From Chondrosia reniformis (Eukaryota; Porifera; Demospongiae; Chondrillida; Chondrillidae), in assembly GCA_947172415.1 (NCBI GenBank), contig OX359189.1:7578501-7642500 (forward strand): a stretch of 64,000 nucleotides of DNA, given 5' to 3'. This document shows positions 40,174-54,202 of this stretch, piece after piece. The position numbers and the translations under genes were made by a program. Below the pieces are notes generated by a model, which did no database searches, had not been told where the DNA came from, and saw only the letters and a list, made by a program, of their open reading frames with translations. How positions within the stretch are numbered: position 1 is the first letter of the stretch; every line of letters starts with the position of its first letter.

Positions 40174-43100
40174 ATGAATAAAGGTGGACTTGCCGTAGCT
40201 ACAGAAGTGATCCGAGGTTTACTACTCATTTTGCAACTTTTTCGTAAGTCTTAATGTCGCCTATATTCATGGCACTATACCATATAGCTAGTAGTTAAGC
40301 TTCTAATTTGGATAGAATGATCGATCGGTCATGATGATTAACAAAATACAAGTTATATACTTGTATTTATTAGCCATTGGACATACGTAGCTACTACGGT
40401 AGGACTGTAACTTGCTGCTAAGAAAGTACTAAGATGTTTCTAAAATTGTAATCTTTGCTAGTAAAAAGGCACCCAAGTATACGTATAGATACCGTCAACT
40501 CCCACTTTTAGGCAGAAGGAGAAAATACATATATAATATACAATATATAGCTGCTGTACATTTGGTTGAACTAGACAAAGTAAAGAACTTGATTTTGTGA
40601 TCCATAGAGCCTTGTCCAATATACAAAGCATGTTATTAAAGGAATATTAAAGGGAATACATGCACTTCGTTTTCGTTTTTAATCAAGAAAAATACATGTC
40701 AATGTATAGAAGTGATCCTGAAAGGAAATTCGCTGAAGGGAATCGAAAGGGCTAATAAATGGATAACTATAATATATAGACCCTATATCATTATGGTATA
40801 TATAGCTGCAATATAGATGCCACTGGGCCGGTACGAATAATACCGTATATATCGGGATATGAATGCGAGCTAGAGTAAAAGATTGCGAATTACGGGTTTA
40901 AGTATTAAAAGAATGCTTAGGAATCAATATATAAGATTGCCCATACAGTCAAAACTCGCAATTCGCATTCTTTTGACACACGCATTCAATTCCCGACTAT
41001 AACAAAAGTTACTTTTGTTTATAGCATTTTTAGTTTATAGCAAGGTTTTTGCCAGATATACATATGCCATGCACCTAGCTAGCTATATATTATGCTATAT
41101 ATTTCCTTTAAATATGTTATAAATTATATATATAACAGTGCATATTCGTATTATAGTACCTGCTGTTTTTAACTATAATATCCTTTATCGGCACTACCAG
41201 CTGTTTCGGAGGGAGATGGTCACACAATTCTCAGCTTCCTTGAAGGACCGTACAATACAGGAGACACTATGACTATACAATGTATAGGACAAGGATTTGA
41301 TATTTTTCAAGCCAGCCTTCACACTTTTGAGATCAATGGAGTATCTTATAATCTCAATCCTTCCTCACTGCCTGATGGCTATAATGTGTCAGCTGGTGAA
41401 GCAAGCATCTCTACCGACCCTTGGAGTATAGAGTATAACATTACCAAACAAGTACTTGTCGAATCGGATAATGGAACTATTTACAAGTGCATCATAGAAG
41501 GAGACGCCAACACCTTGACATTGATACTTAATAGTGGTATGTTATATGCACAAAACTTTAATACTCATAATTATAATAGCATAATAATAATATTTTCTAG
41601 TTACCTATATATGCAGACTTAATAATACAGAGAATACTCTGTCCAATCTGAGCCCAATTTGAGTTAAGGTTTTAGTGGAGGTTCTTACGTATTACAATAT
41701 TGTTTTGTCAGGTTCCTCTACAGACCTCAATCCACCAACAGTGTCTGGTGAACTTACTGTTAACGAGACTGAGGAGCTCATGTTGACATGTCAGTCAATG
41801 TCCCAACCAGCTGTCACCTACCAGTGGATGTATGGTGGAGAAGTGTTGAGTGATACTAGTACACTGAGTGTACCAGACATTACAAGGAGCAGTGCTGGAG
41901 TGTACACTTGTATAGTAACCAATGTTATTGGGTCACTGTCCATCAACTCTACAGTGATAGTTCAATGTGAGTGATGTAGCCTTGACTGTGTTATACTGAT
42001 GCTGTGACTGATGAATGGTTGAATGGAATTCAAATCAACAAATCAAATACCATTGCTTAGACTAGACCCTTCCTATCAAAGTGATGTATTGTGCAACCTC
42101 CATAACACTAATAAAAACCATTCACATGAATGTTCCAAATATTTCTGTCTCATTCCCCACTACAGACCTCAATCCACCAACAGTGTCAGGTGAACTTACT
42201 GTTAACGAGACTGAGGAGCTCATGTTGACATGTCAGTCAACATCCCAACCAGCTGTCACCTACCAGTGGATGTATGATGGAGAAGTGTTGAGTAATACTA
42301 GTACACTGAGTGTAGCTGACATTACAAGGAGCAGTGCTGGAGTGTACACTTGTATAGTAACCAATGTTATTGGGTCACTGTCCATCAACTATACAGTGAT
42401 AGTTCAATGTGAGTGATGTAGCCTTGATTGTGTTATACTGATGCTGTGACTGATGAATGGTTGAATGGAATTCAAATCAACAAATCAAATGCCATTGCTT
42501 AGACTAGACCCTTCCTATCAAAGTGATGTATTGTGCAACCTCCATAACAGCAGGTGTACATTTTGTGGTTACTTGTGGGTTAGTTTAGCTATAACTAATA
42601 AAAACCATTCACATGAATGTTCCAAATATTTCTGTCTCATTCCCCTCTACAGACCTCAATCCACCAACAGTGTCAGGTGAACTTACTGTTAACGAGACTG
42701 AGGAGCTCATGTTGACATGTCAGTCAACATCCCAACCAGCTGTCACCTACCAGTGGATGTATGGTGGAGAAGTGTTGAGTGATACTAGTACACTGAGTGT
42801 AGCAGACATTACAAGGAGCAGTGCTGGAGTGTACACTTGTATAGTAACCAATGTTATTGGGTCACTGTCCATCAACTCTACAGTGATAGTTCAATGTGAG
42901 TGATGTAGCCTTGACTGTGTTATACTGATGCTGTGACTGATGAATGGTTGAATGGAATTCAAATCAACAAATCAAATACCATTGCTTAGACTAGACCCTT
43001 CCTATCAAAGTGATGTATTGTGCAACCTCCATAACAGCAGGTGTACATTTTGTGGTTACTTGTGGGTTAGTTTAGCTATAACTAATAAAAACCATTCACA

Positions 43101-45530
43101 TGAATGTTCCAAATATTTCTGTCTCATTCCCCTCCACAGACCTCAATCCACCTACAGTGTCAGGTGAACTTACTGTTAACGAGACTGAGGAGCTCATGTT
43201 GACATGTCAGTCAACATCCCAACCAGCTGTCACCTACCAGTGGATGTATGGTGGAGAAGTGTTGAGTGATACTAGTACACTGAGTGTAGCAGACATTACA
43301 AGGAGCAGTGCTGGAGTGTACACTTGTATAGTAACCAATGTTATTGGGTCACTGTCCATCAACTATACAGTGATAGTTCAATGTGAGTGATGTAGCCTAC
43401 ATGCCTGTGTTATGTTATATTGAATCTGAGTGACTTCTTCGGCATTTAGTGTTTTTCAAATTGATAATTTGACCTGAGTAATATGTCTAATTTAGAGGCA
43501 CTAAAAAGACATACAATCAGGTCTAAGGTATACCATATATCAACCATATAATTATATACCATTATACTTTGTTACTTGTTGCATATACTGTATATATACT
43601 TAAATATAATGTTAACAACAGCTATAGTAATTATATTAGTCTATCAGATTATTTTTAAGTAATAAATTTTTTTATATATGGTTACCGTATGAAGTTACTG
43701 TATAAGTATCTTTCAATAACCCATGCATGTTATGTGAATACTCTAATATACGTATATACATGCCTTTGAATTCTGAATAAAGGCAGCTTAAAAAGATTGT
43801 ATACAAGCCAAGTAAACTATATATTGCAGCATGTACGTATATTTTGCCCTATATTTCTGTATTCATTATTCATTCATTATTCATTCCTACCATTTTTGCT
43901 CTTCCTGTAGATGCTCCCAGCAATACCATCTCCACTCCCTCACGAATACCACATCAAACAGACCACACCATCACCTGTTCCTTTGACTCAGTTCCAACAC
44001 CAAGTATTGTGTGGAGCATTAATGACACTACAATTACGAGTGGAAGTGGTGGATATACCATACAGAATGGTGACAGTGAATCTCTACTGATCATCACCAA
44101 CTTGAGTCCCTCTCATCAAGGAGACTACAAGTGTGAAGTGACCAACCTGTTAGGATCGTCCTCTGATACAGCAAACCTAATTGTTCAAGGTAAGTGGAGG
44201 CTCTATATACCCATGGCTTGTATAGCTTGCAGTATATACATATGTGACCCAGGCACCTACGTATATATATACCGGTATTTATACTTACGTACGTATGAAT
44301 TTTCTTTGATCAGTATATACATATAGGATTCACAGAAGATCAAGATAAAGAAAAAGACAAAGACTCCCAGGATCACTGATGAAGGGTGGAATTCCCAGAA
44401 ACAGCTGTCTGACCCAGTGGAGAAGAAGATGAAAGAAGGGAAAAGAAGGAAGAAAAGACTCCTGTATCTTCATCTAAAGCTCTCTTTAGGTTTAGTTCCC
44501 CTATAGGCTCTTTTTACAGAATAGGCATATAGCATGTAGGAAAATGGTATATTAGATTTTTCATACGTATATGTATATACGTATCAACCCTGATTGTATA
44601 TTGTAAATGTTTGCATATGCATGAAAAATCTAAGATACCATTTTCCTACATGCTATATGCCTATTCTGTAAAAAGAGCCTATAGGGGAACTAAACCTAAA
44701 GAGAGCTTTAGATGAAGATACAGGAGTCTTTTCTTCCTTCTTTCATCTTCTTCTCCACTGGGTCAGACAGCCGTTTCTGGGAATTCCACCCTTCATCAGT
44801 GATCCTGGGAGTCTTTGTCTTTTTCTTTATCTTGATCTTCTGTGAATCCTTGGCATGTCATGCATATCCTGGTGAGAGCTTTGGATTATTTAGACTGGGT
44901 AGCCTCTGAGCCATTCATTGGCCATATACGTATACAGTGGTCCCAGATTACATAAGATTTTGAGAAGGGGGCCGGGGGGGGGGGGGGTGAATGAGTACTT
45001 GTTAATAAAAAAAAGTATTTAAAATGTGCATGTATGTTTAGCAATCATAAATTGATGTACATATGCATAATTGATAATAATTTTTGTTTCCTTTCTTGAG
45101 ATTCAGAACCACCGTCACATGTACAAGGGACTTCCCCTGGTTTGTCCCAACAGGAGCTCCTCATCATAATTGTCTGCTGTGGAGTTGTTGGAGGATTAAT
45201 ACTGCTAGTGTGCATTATAATGACTATAATATTATCCTACTACAAATACAAGAAAAATAAAACAGAAGGAAGCTTAATTTTAAACAACATTACATGTGAG
45301 CATGCATGCAGTAATTATCTTTTGATTTTGAATTTTTACTAAACGTATATATTATAGCTATATAGAAATGATCTGCATTAACTATTCACTTCTGCATATA
45401 TTTACATAATAATACCTCCCTATATAAGTAGTTGATAAATATTTATTTAATTAATACAGATCAACAGTCAACATCAAATTCAGGGAATGTTATTGTCTTT
45501 AATGAATTGTATGAAGAAAAGAAAAGATGA
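40174..45530 (+). CDS. Ig-domain transmembrane receptor B with fourfold repeated Ig exon
   Basis: Exons: 40174-40243 (signal peptide; hydrophobic GLLLILQLF), 41201-41536 (a divergent Ig domain with GDTMTIQCIG and GTIYKCII), four copies of the Ig2-type exon at 41724-41966, 42166-42408, 42653-42895 and 43140-43382 (243 nt each, DLNPPTVSGE ... GVYTCIVTNVIG), the Ig3-type exon 43911-44189, membrane exon 45107-45295 (LLIIIVCCGVVGGLILLVCI) and tail exon 45460-45530. All GT-AG, phases close, 638 aa. It therefore has six Ig domains and no FN3, unlike A, C and D. The tail is about 40 residues with two tyrosines (NITYQQS, ELYEEK) and no clear ITIM/ITAM. Stop is 297 bp before the start of receptor C. 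Exon-copy number may vary between alleles. Confidence 0.75.
41724..43382 (+). repeat. Tandem exon array (Ig2-type exon, four copies)
   Basis: Exon starts are 442, 487 and 487 bp apart; exon plus following intron is repeated with only scattered differences. The first intron lacks a 45-bp piece (GCAGGTGTACATTTTGTGG...) present in the others. The same intron sequence follows the Ig2 exon of receptor A in part (17470-17640). Confidence 0.9.
44326..44849. repeat. 524-bp palindrome: two head-to-head family 1 elements
   Basis: Left arm from GGATTCACAGAAGATCAAGA at 44326; right arm ends GATCTTCTGTGAATCC at 44849. Arms of roughly 235 nt match with few differences around a ~50-nt centre (CATACGTATATGTATATACG...). 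It lies in the receptor B intron before the membrane exon. Confidence 0.9.
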
Positions 45531-45827
45531 AACACAGCTTGTTCCAAGAATATTATGTATCAAAAGCTATAAGCTAATGGCATGTATGAGCTGTGAAAGC
45601 TTTAACTATACTGTATTATTGTGTGGCTGGATATGAACACACTATATAGTAAATTCTTCAAAAACAACTGCTTGTTTAAAATATATATGTCAAGTAAACT
45701 ATAAACATGCATATGGGCTACTATATATATATTTCTCTGGAATGCTCCAAATTTTTATACCAGAAACGTAAATTTTTGTGGGGTGCATGCACGTGTCCCT
45801 AAAAGTTCACGAAGAATGCACAAACAT

Positions 45828-48800
45828 ATGGACAGTTTTGTTTGTGCTTTAATATTGTTCCTTTTAAGTCAGCGAGGTATGAGCTGATTACCTTCTGGAA
45901 AGAGAACACCTTTTAGTTTTATATACGCATGCATGTTCTATTCTTTCATGCCATGTATACTACGTAGGAATTTCTGAATTGGCCGACATTACAGCTTTTT
46001 GTTTTTATTTCTAGGATCATGTCAGCAAGACTGCCAGCCACCGACTAGCAGTAGTACGGCTGTCATGGTTGGATCGTCCGTGTGCTACCAGTGTACCTTG
46101 ATACTGGTAAATTCTTCGATTGTGATAGAGTGGACCAGAGAAACTAATCCGCTGTCTCCTGGAGTCACTACAAACGGCGTAACTGCTTTCAGCAATGGAA
46201 CTATACGCATTGACGTGGCACAGGAACATTTTGGGCAGACGTTCGCCTGCTCTGCCCCTGGAGGTCCTTTTACACCAGATTTTGTACTTTCTGAAGCTAG
46301 TAAGTTTGAAATGTGGAGAAGAATGTCCATTCTAGACTGATACAGGAACTTAACTATTGCCTAATAATACCTTCTTCACATGCTCTTGATGTTAATTTGA
46401 GCATCTAGTATTCACATGAATGTTCCAAATATTTCTCATTCTCCTCCACAGACCTCAATCCACCAACAGTGTCAGGTGAACTTACTGTTAACGAGACTGA
46501 GGAGCTCATGTTGACATGTCAGTCAACATCCCAACCAGCTGTCATCTACCAGTGGATGTATGATGGAGAAGTGTTGAGTGATACTAGTACACTGAGTGTA
46601 GCAGACATTACAAGGAGCAGTGCCGGAGTGTACACTTGTATAGTAACCAATGTTATTGGGTCACTGTCCATCAACTCTACAGTGATAGTTCAATGTGAGT
46701 CATATAGCCTACATGACTGTATTATAAAAGTATCTAATTAATATAAGTTGACGTTTTATCTGAGTATGTATGTACCTATATATATATATAGGTTATCACT
46801 TATACACTGTAGCTGGACTAATGTTGTACCATTTGATCTCTTTTCTTTACATGACACCTTAATCCAGTCATAAAAGCTAAAATTATTTTGTGTATATATA
46901 CGCACATGTAAGGTTGAATTAACTTTGTTTTCTCTTCAACTAAGTGTCTAAAAAAGATATTCATTTCCAATAAATTAATTTAACAATTTTGTTAATATAA
47001 AAACAATAATTACTTCTAGGTATGTGAACAAGATTTATGGCATACAATGAAATCCATTCACATGAATTCTGCTCTTTTACTGCCTGTACGTACTATGATC
47101 TCTACCATTTTTGCTCTTCCTGTAGATGCTCCCAGCAATACCATCTCCACTCCCTCACGAGTACCTCATCAAACTGACCACACCATCACCTGTTCCTTTG
47201 ACTCAGTTCCAACACCAAGTATTGTGTGGAGCATTAATGACACTACAATTACGAGTGGAAGTGGTGGATATACCATACAGAATGGTGACAGTGAATCTCT
47301 ACTGATCATCACCAACTTGAGTCTCTCTCATCAAGGAGACTACAAGTGTGAAGTGACCAACCTGTTAGGATCGTCCTCTGATACAGCAAACCTAATTGTT
47401 CAAGGTGAGTGAATGTATCTTTATAAGGGATGATTCACTGTTTCAAAACAAAGGATTTTACATTTCAAAAAAGGGAATTTCTGTTTCATATACCAAATTA
47501 TGTTTCAACAATCCGGTTTTGAGCCATTATTATTACTACACGTATAGTGCACTGTAATATGCGGTAATTCAATCAAATCTTCCTTCAACAATGATGTAAT
47601 CAAAAATGAAATATGAAGAAAGTGGCAAACCTCTTATCTTGTTCAGTGACAGCAAGATTTGTCCCTCCTATGTACATAAGGGGTTCTGTTAGAGAGACGT
47701 ATATACGTACAATGGAAGTGTTATAGCACACATACATATGCATATATATAGGTTTACTAAAGGTTGTGTGACACATCTGTTATGTACAAATACGTACTGT
47801 TTTAGCCTATATATTTGTGCATCCTGTGTAATAACAAGTTTACTTATACTTACGTACATATGTGTGATATCTGTGATAGTGTTAAAATAACAGTTTACAT
47901 TTCATACATGACCAGGTGGAGTAACAGCATAAAGAGAAGACTCCTGTATCCTCATCCAAAGCTCTCACTAGGTTTAGTTTCCTATAGGATTCTTAATTTA
48001 TTATAGAATAGGCATAACATGTAGGAAAATATTAGATTATTCATGTCTGTCAAATATAGTATATTCAAAGCAATGTGACATAATACATACTGTACTTTTC
48101 TGTCTGTTCAGTTCTGCCTGATCCTCCAACTGGACTAACTGTTGATGACACAGAGGAGAGAAGCATAGACATCTCTTGGGTACAGCCCACCTTTAATGGC
48201 CACTCTCCCCTCACCGACACCATAGTGTCCTATCAGAGGAAGGATATGGTGGGAGATAGGGAGAACACTAGTGCTGGTTTAGTTACAAGCTACGAAATTG
48301 AGACCCTTGAGCCAAACACCATGTACAACATCTATGTGCACGCAGTCAACTCCATTGGTACAGGTCAACCAGTCATGATAACAACTCTTACAGATTCACT
48401 GAGTAAGTGTAAACAATATGTACGTAAGTATGTACATGTATACAGTGAAACTCTGATACCTCCAATTAAGGGAAATGAAAATTGGTATGAAAATAATCCA
48501 AAACAAACATAAAGGGTATATAAACTATGCAGTATACAATGTAAACTGAGATGATTATATAGGAAAAAAGTGATAAGGACTGACATTTGGATGCCCGCTT
48601 CTCCCCTTTTTCTATGCTGGGAACAATTTGAAGTTTCTTTCACTGACAGAAATGGCCTTCTTCTGTGACATTTCGTTATTACCTTCAGAATGTGTACCAC
48701 ACACGAGTACATCATTTCTTTCTCACTGAAAATAAGTTTGAGTATGTAATAAAGGAAAATCTGTACTAAACGTTGTAAACGAATACAATATTATAAACAT

Positions 48801-51800
48801 ATATAAAGAAATGTGCACATAATATCCCAGGTATATATGTACGTACGTATTAATTACTTAATAGCACTAGCATATAAGATTTATTCTACAATTTTGCTTT
48901 AATTGATGTATACAAATTTTTATTATGTACATATGTATGTATTACATACAATATTTTATATGTATCAGTATGTTTATAATAAATATAAATACTTATGTAC
49001 TATACACCCGTATACAGCACCAGCTAGACCAGCAAACCTGCAACTGATGGTGATTAGTTCAACTGCTCTCAAAGTTACTTGGCAGGTTTGTAAAGTGTGC
49101 AGAATATCAAACAGACAATTTGTGATTACTTTATTGCAGCTTTACCAGAACCATTCCATTGATGAGTTGCTTTGACTCACCTCAAAAGGTGTCACAACTG
49201 ATTCATGGTTTGTATTTATAAGTTGAAAGGAGTGAAATTCATTTTTATGAAATTAACAATTCGATTTCATTATCATGTGTATACTATACGTATGTACGTA
49301 TGTATATTTACTATAATGAAAAATTAGGTTGAGAGAACCCAGACCCACCGTGATATGAAATGTTACAGTTGTTACCTTTCAAAGTATAACATGTCACCAG
49401 TCGTGCACCTTTATATTACCAAGGTTGATATGCAATAACTCTCACCTCTTCTCCTCACAGGCTCCTCCTAATGATCCTCACAGGGCAGCCATAGAGTCGT
49501 GGACACTGGAGTGGGGAAGAGAGGGAGGTAGTCCCACTGAGGTAGTCATTGATGCAGATGATAAGAGTTTTGATCTGACTAATCTGAACAAGGGAACAAG
49601 ATACTTTGTCAGACTTGTGGCATTCAACAGAGCTGGAAAGGGAGAATATTCTGCAGATGTTATTGAGAGAACTGCTATAGATCGTGAGTAATTGTAATTT
49701 TGTATGAAAAATTGCAGAAGTCCACTTCACCATTAACTTATTATCCATTATCTCCCCAGCTCCCTCTTCTCCTCGTGATCTCCAAGCTGTCTCCATCAAC
49801 CCCGAAGAAGTGTCTTTAAGGTGGCTACCAAGTTCAGATACTGGTGGCAGTCCACTCTCCAAGTATAGAGTAGAATTGAGGCGTGTGAGTTCTGGTGAGA
49901 CCAGTTTCACAAATGTGGCAGAAGTCGATCATGAGGGAAACTCTTACATACTGTACACCATTGAAAACCTCATTCCTGAAAACAGTTACGAGTTAGTTTG
50001 CATTATTTGTATGTTAAATCTTATAGAGAAATGTATTATAATATTTTAATCATGTTACCTTTCTAACTTATTCAATCAACGTATTTCTTATAACTTTTTT
50101 AACAATTGTATTTATTCATTTATTTTTAGTGTAAAAGTGTCTGCTAGGAACATGGGTATTTTGACGTTTGGTCCATCAAGTGAAGTGTTCAACTTTACCA
50201 CACCGAAATTGAGTTAGTTTGTTCATCAATGTTTACAAAATATTTACATATCAAGCTCTATGCAATATATGTACATTTGTCTCTATCATGCATAATTGAC
50301 TGCATTTGATGCATCATTAGAGTACCTACGCGTACATACATACATGTACAAGTATGTGCTGTGCTTCTGTCACGTATATGAAACAAATCAGTGAAATCCT
50401 AAAATCAAGAGCCATTGATTTTGGTCCAAATGAAACTAGTTTTACAAAAGATTTTTTACTAGAATGTTGTGTAAAGTCCATACGTATATATGTCCAATTA
50501 GAAGCAATATTTCTAACTCATACGTATATTATATGTATTTCTCTATTCCTATAGACTTCCCTCCCCAACCACACATACCACCAACATACCGAGACCTCAC
50601 TGATACATCTGTTGTAATAGTAATACCAGAACTTGAAGGGGTGATTACACATCATATCATTGAATACAAGTTTGAGAGGCACACTTGGGAGGACGGACCT
50701 ACAGTAAAATCACCCACTATTCCCCCAAGTAACAAAACCTATTCCATTTCAGGATTGGAACCGGAAAGTAGATACAGCTTTAGATTCTTCACTGTAAACA
50801 CTTTAGGAGAAAGTTCTCCGAGCCCCGATAATGTATTTAGAACAGGACCTTCACTCAGTATCGAAGTACCAGGTAATGCTCCAGTGGAAGGAAGCAGATT
50901 TTCACTGACTTGTGGCTTTGCTGCAAACTCAAGGGCCAAGTTAGAAGAGAAAACTCCACAGAATGCAACTTGGCTGTTTAATGGTCAACATATAACTGAT
51001 GATCTAGATAATGTTGAAGTGGTGAGTAAAAACCAAATACTAGTTAAGGATTCAGCTCATATTTGAGATTATCAATCTCAAATATGAGCTGAATCCTTAA
51101 TTAGTGACCCTTACTCCCTCTAACACTTTAGAATGGAACTGTTTTAACTATATCGGATGCTTCAGAGGACCTTAACGGTACCTTCACATGTCAATATAAA
51201 GATGCTGGTGGTGCTGTTGTTACGTTTGACACAGTCATAGACATTCGTAAGTGAATTCATTGTTACATGTGAAATATTTATGTAAAGGGTCACTATATGG
51301 ATTTCAATCTATATATATAGAAACCCAAAGCTGACTATATGTGCAATTAATCCCTTTCATTAATAATGCTAAATAGCTATTTCTTTTTGTTTTAGAACCA
51401 ACATCACAAGGGACTTCCCCTGGTTTGTCCCAACAGGAGCTCCTCATCATAATTGTCTGCTGTGGAGCTGGTGGAGGATTAATACTACTGGTGTGCATTA
51501 TAATGAGCATAATATTATGCTACAAGTGCATAAAAAACAAGAAGGAAAGGAATTATAATGACTACGAATGTGAGAAATTGACATATCAATTTGATCTTCT
51601 ATTGTGTATGTAAATTTATATACTGTATATCACAAAGATGTACGTAATAGTTATATGTATATGTACATACATGTATACTGTATATCACAAAGATGTACGT
51701 ATATATAGTTATACGTATATGTACTCTTAAAATAGAATGACAGCCTTAAGCTTATTCATGGTCCCTTTATAGAAAAACACCATATTAAAATATAATTATT

Positions 51801-52116
51801 CAGTTCTTTCAAACTCTTGAAATGTTTTTTTACATTGTAATATTATATATAAAGTGAAGGTACCGTTCTTTTCTCTTTAAGTGTATAATAGTTGTTGAAC
51901 AACTACAGGGTTTTTCTTCTATATATTTTGTTATAGCATAATAAAACTACTGTACATGCACCAATATATACTACATACATGTATACCTACGTATGTACCA
52001 CTGTCTTTATTTATTATATGTATGATCAAGATCCTAAAGTTGAATACAGCTATGATGAAGTTGAGCTAAGAGATTGTGCTCTGCAACAGAACCCCTCCTA
52101 TGCAACAGTGAACTGA
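45828..52116 (+). CDS. Ig/FN3 transmembrane receptor C (13 exons)
   Basis: Exons: 45828-45876 signal peptide (MDSFVCALILFLLSQR), 46015-46299 Ig1, 46452-46694 Ig2, 47126-47404 Ig3, 48112-48402 FN3-1, 49018-49085 and 49461-49683 FN3-2, 49760-49991 and 50130-50212 FN3-3, 50555-51021 FN3-4 and start of Ig4, 51132-51246 rest of Ig4, 51396-51569 membrane helix, 52031-52116 tail; 864 aa, phases close. Every ectodomain exon has exactly the length of its counterpart in receptor A. The tail (~45 residues) is different from A: it holds EYSYDEVEL and ends NPSYATVN, giving YxxV-x12-YxxV (ITAM-like spacing with Val for Leu/Ile) and an NPxY motif. The last exon's acceptor (ATCAAG before ATCCT) is plausible but not strong. 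Adhesion or recognition at the cell surface with tyrosine-based signalling is inferred from architecture. Confidence 0.8.
51040..51104. repeat. 31-nt-arm hairpin beside a receptor C donor site
   Basis: CTAGTTAAGGATTCAGCTCA...GAGATT at 51040-51070 and its complement at 51074-51104 with a 3-nt loop and one mismatch. It starts 19 bp after the exon donor at 51021. Receptor A has only one arm at the same place (9372-9403), so the hairpin arose after the copies separated. Confidence 0.85.
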
Positions 52117-54202
52117 CTATGTGGAAGTATTATATATGCAAGCTTTCATCAGTACATGAAAATGTGTGGATGTGTGTTCATGGAATATAGAGATTTTGCT
52201 GACCTAACTTTTAAATTTTGGAATATAGTATGAACATGTATATACATGTATGTATATGTATATAGTGCAAGTTACAAAATGTTCTCACTCCAGGATAACT
52301 GCAATCAAGTTAGCTAAATATTAAATATTGAAAATTACAGTAACTACACTTCATTGAGGGGTAACATAAAATGCACTCTTCTACCAGCAAACCTGACATT
52401 GGGACATTGAGATCATCACATATAAAACAGGTCTGATGGCCAATTGACCAATAATTGGTTTGGTTCAATGACAATTATATTGCTTCTATTCTGAAAAATT
52501 CATATTCAACTGTGGCTATTGTAACAAATATCATTCCTGGTCATAGGACAGTAAATGAGTTGCTTTGCACTAGACCTGCCATTGTTCTTTGTTATTTACC
52601 TGTTTATAACAATAATCTGGACTAGAACATTCTAACAAAGTTCTCTAAGTAATAGTCAATCACAAATAATCTGAAATGATTGTCACAAAGAATACAAAAC
52701 TGACATGCCCTACTTTAAACTTAAAGGTACCATGCTTTATACTTTACACTAAAATTGGAACAAGGATCCATGCAGCTATGGCTATACACTTCAACAGGAA
52801 CAGCCAGATACCAGGTTCCAGGGTATAGAGACACTTTAAACTAATTGCTGACCTAGTAAATGGCTTGTACATGGCCAAGGAGCTCTCCAGCTGAGCACTG
52901 CCACATTTCTGGTTTGGCTGGAGCATTAGCTGAGAGCTATGGACTAAAGCCAAACTGTATGAAAAACAAGTTTGGGGTTCCTTTGGTTAACCTAACATTA
53001 CCTTCCTTCATCACTTAAAAACTATAGCTAGTGTTATACAAACAAAAAAATGAAGCTCACAGTAGTATGAACCTGGGAATAAACATGCTGAAAATGTACT
53101 ATTATTGGCCTGGACTGATATAGACAACTATAAGAACCATTCTTATCATTCTAGTCACACTTGAGGAAAACATGCCTGACATTTAAGAACAAAAAGTTCA
53201 TACAACCAAAATTACCATGGTTACATCTAAATAACAAGATTGCCATAGTAACAGCTGCAATCCATGCAATCTATTCAGGCTGCAACTGAACATTTAGAAC
53301 CTTAGAAAATTAACTTAAACTGCATGCATGTTTTATGATTAAGTTCGAACTAGATTTAGATTTAATAGTCCCATTGAACAGATGTAATCCAGGTCCTTTA
53401 CAGTTGTTATATTCACTGTAAATTCCATACAAGTTTTCCCTTGATCCAACACTTTCTTTCACTATCTTTTCCCACCTGAATGGGTTAAGCCAATAACTTT
53501 AATAATGATTCCACTCAATCCTCCTTGTTTCTTAATTGGACATGTTGCTAGGTAACTGATATTTGACTTCCATAACAATTCTATAAATACGTAGATGAAT
53601 ATACAGCAAATAAAGTATAGGCTGCACAATAAGATATATACTTGTCTAATCAAAAGTTTGTACAAACGCGTTAAGTACATGAAGAAAAAGTATTTACATG
53701 AGGTAAAGATGCTGATTAATACGTATATAGTCTATGCTAATCAAAACATTATAGACTTCATTTAAAGTAGTTATGTAGTTTGTCTGATTATCTAAACAAG
53801 ATGACCTACCAATGAGTGTAGTTTAGGCATGGACAACGCCAAAGTTCCTCAAACTAGGCAATTGCAATTTGAGCAACGGCCATTTTGGATTCACAAATTG
53901 ATTGAGCAATGACACACATATGCTAAAAGAACAGCGCAAAACAGCTGTGATTTTTGTGTAATAAATATCATTGTGACATTGCCCCCTGTGTTGTGCATAA
54001 AACATGCCGATTGACATGTCGATTCATGCGCTTGCAAGAGCTTGTGAAATAAAAGATCACTGCTTAAATAATCAGAGGTTCATTAAGATACTGATAGCTT
54101 GTTTATTAATTAAGCATTTCTATTCATGGGGTCACTGTACATTTTATGATTTGCCTCGCTGAATAGCCATGAATGACTTCTAATCGAAATTCAATAACAC
54201 AA
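52117..54202. other. Intergenic region after receptor C
   Basis: About 2.1 kb, AT-rich, containing the receptor C 3' UTR. Short open frames on both strands show no domain. No gene, RNA or strong repeat recognised. Confidence 0.55.

Noticed and set aside
44950..45000. Poly-G tract (GGGGCCGGGGGGGGGGGGG) as a G-quadruplex regulator; similar at 21497-21508 and 29548-29560
   Set aside because: Homopolymer tracts of this size are common in such genomes and may include sequencing error; no supporting context.
53462..54017. Minus-strand frames between receptor C and the inverted-repeat element
   Set aside because: Short, low-complexity, no domain or splice support.
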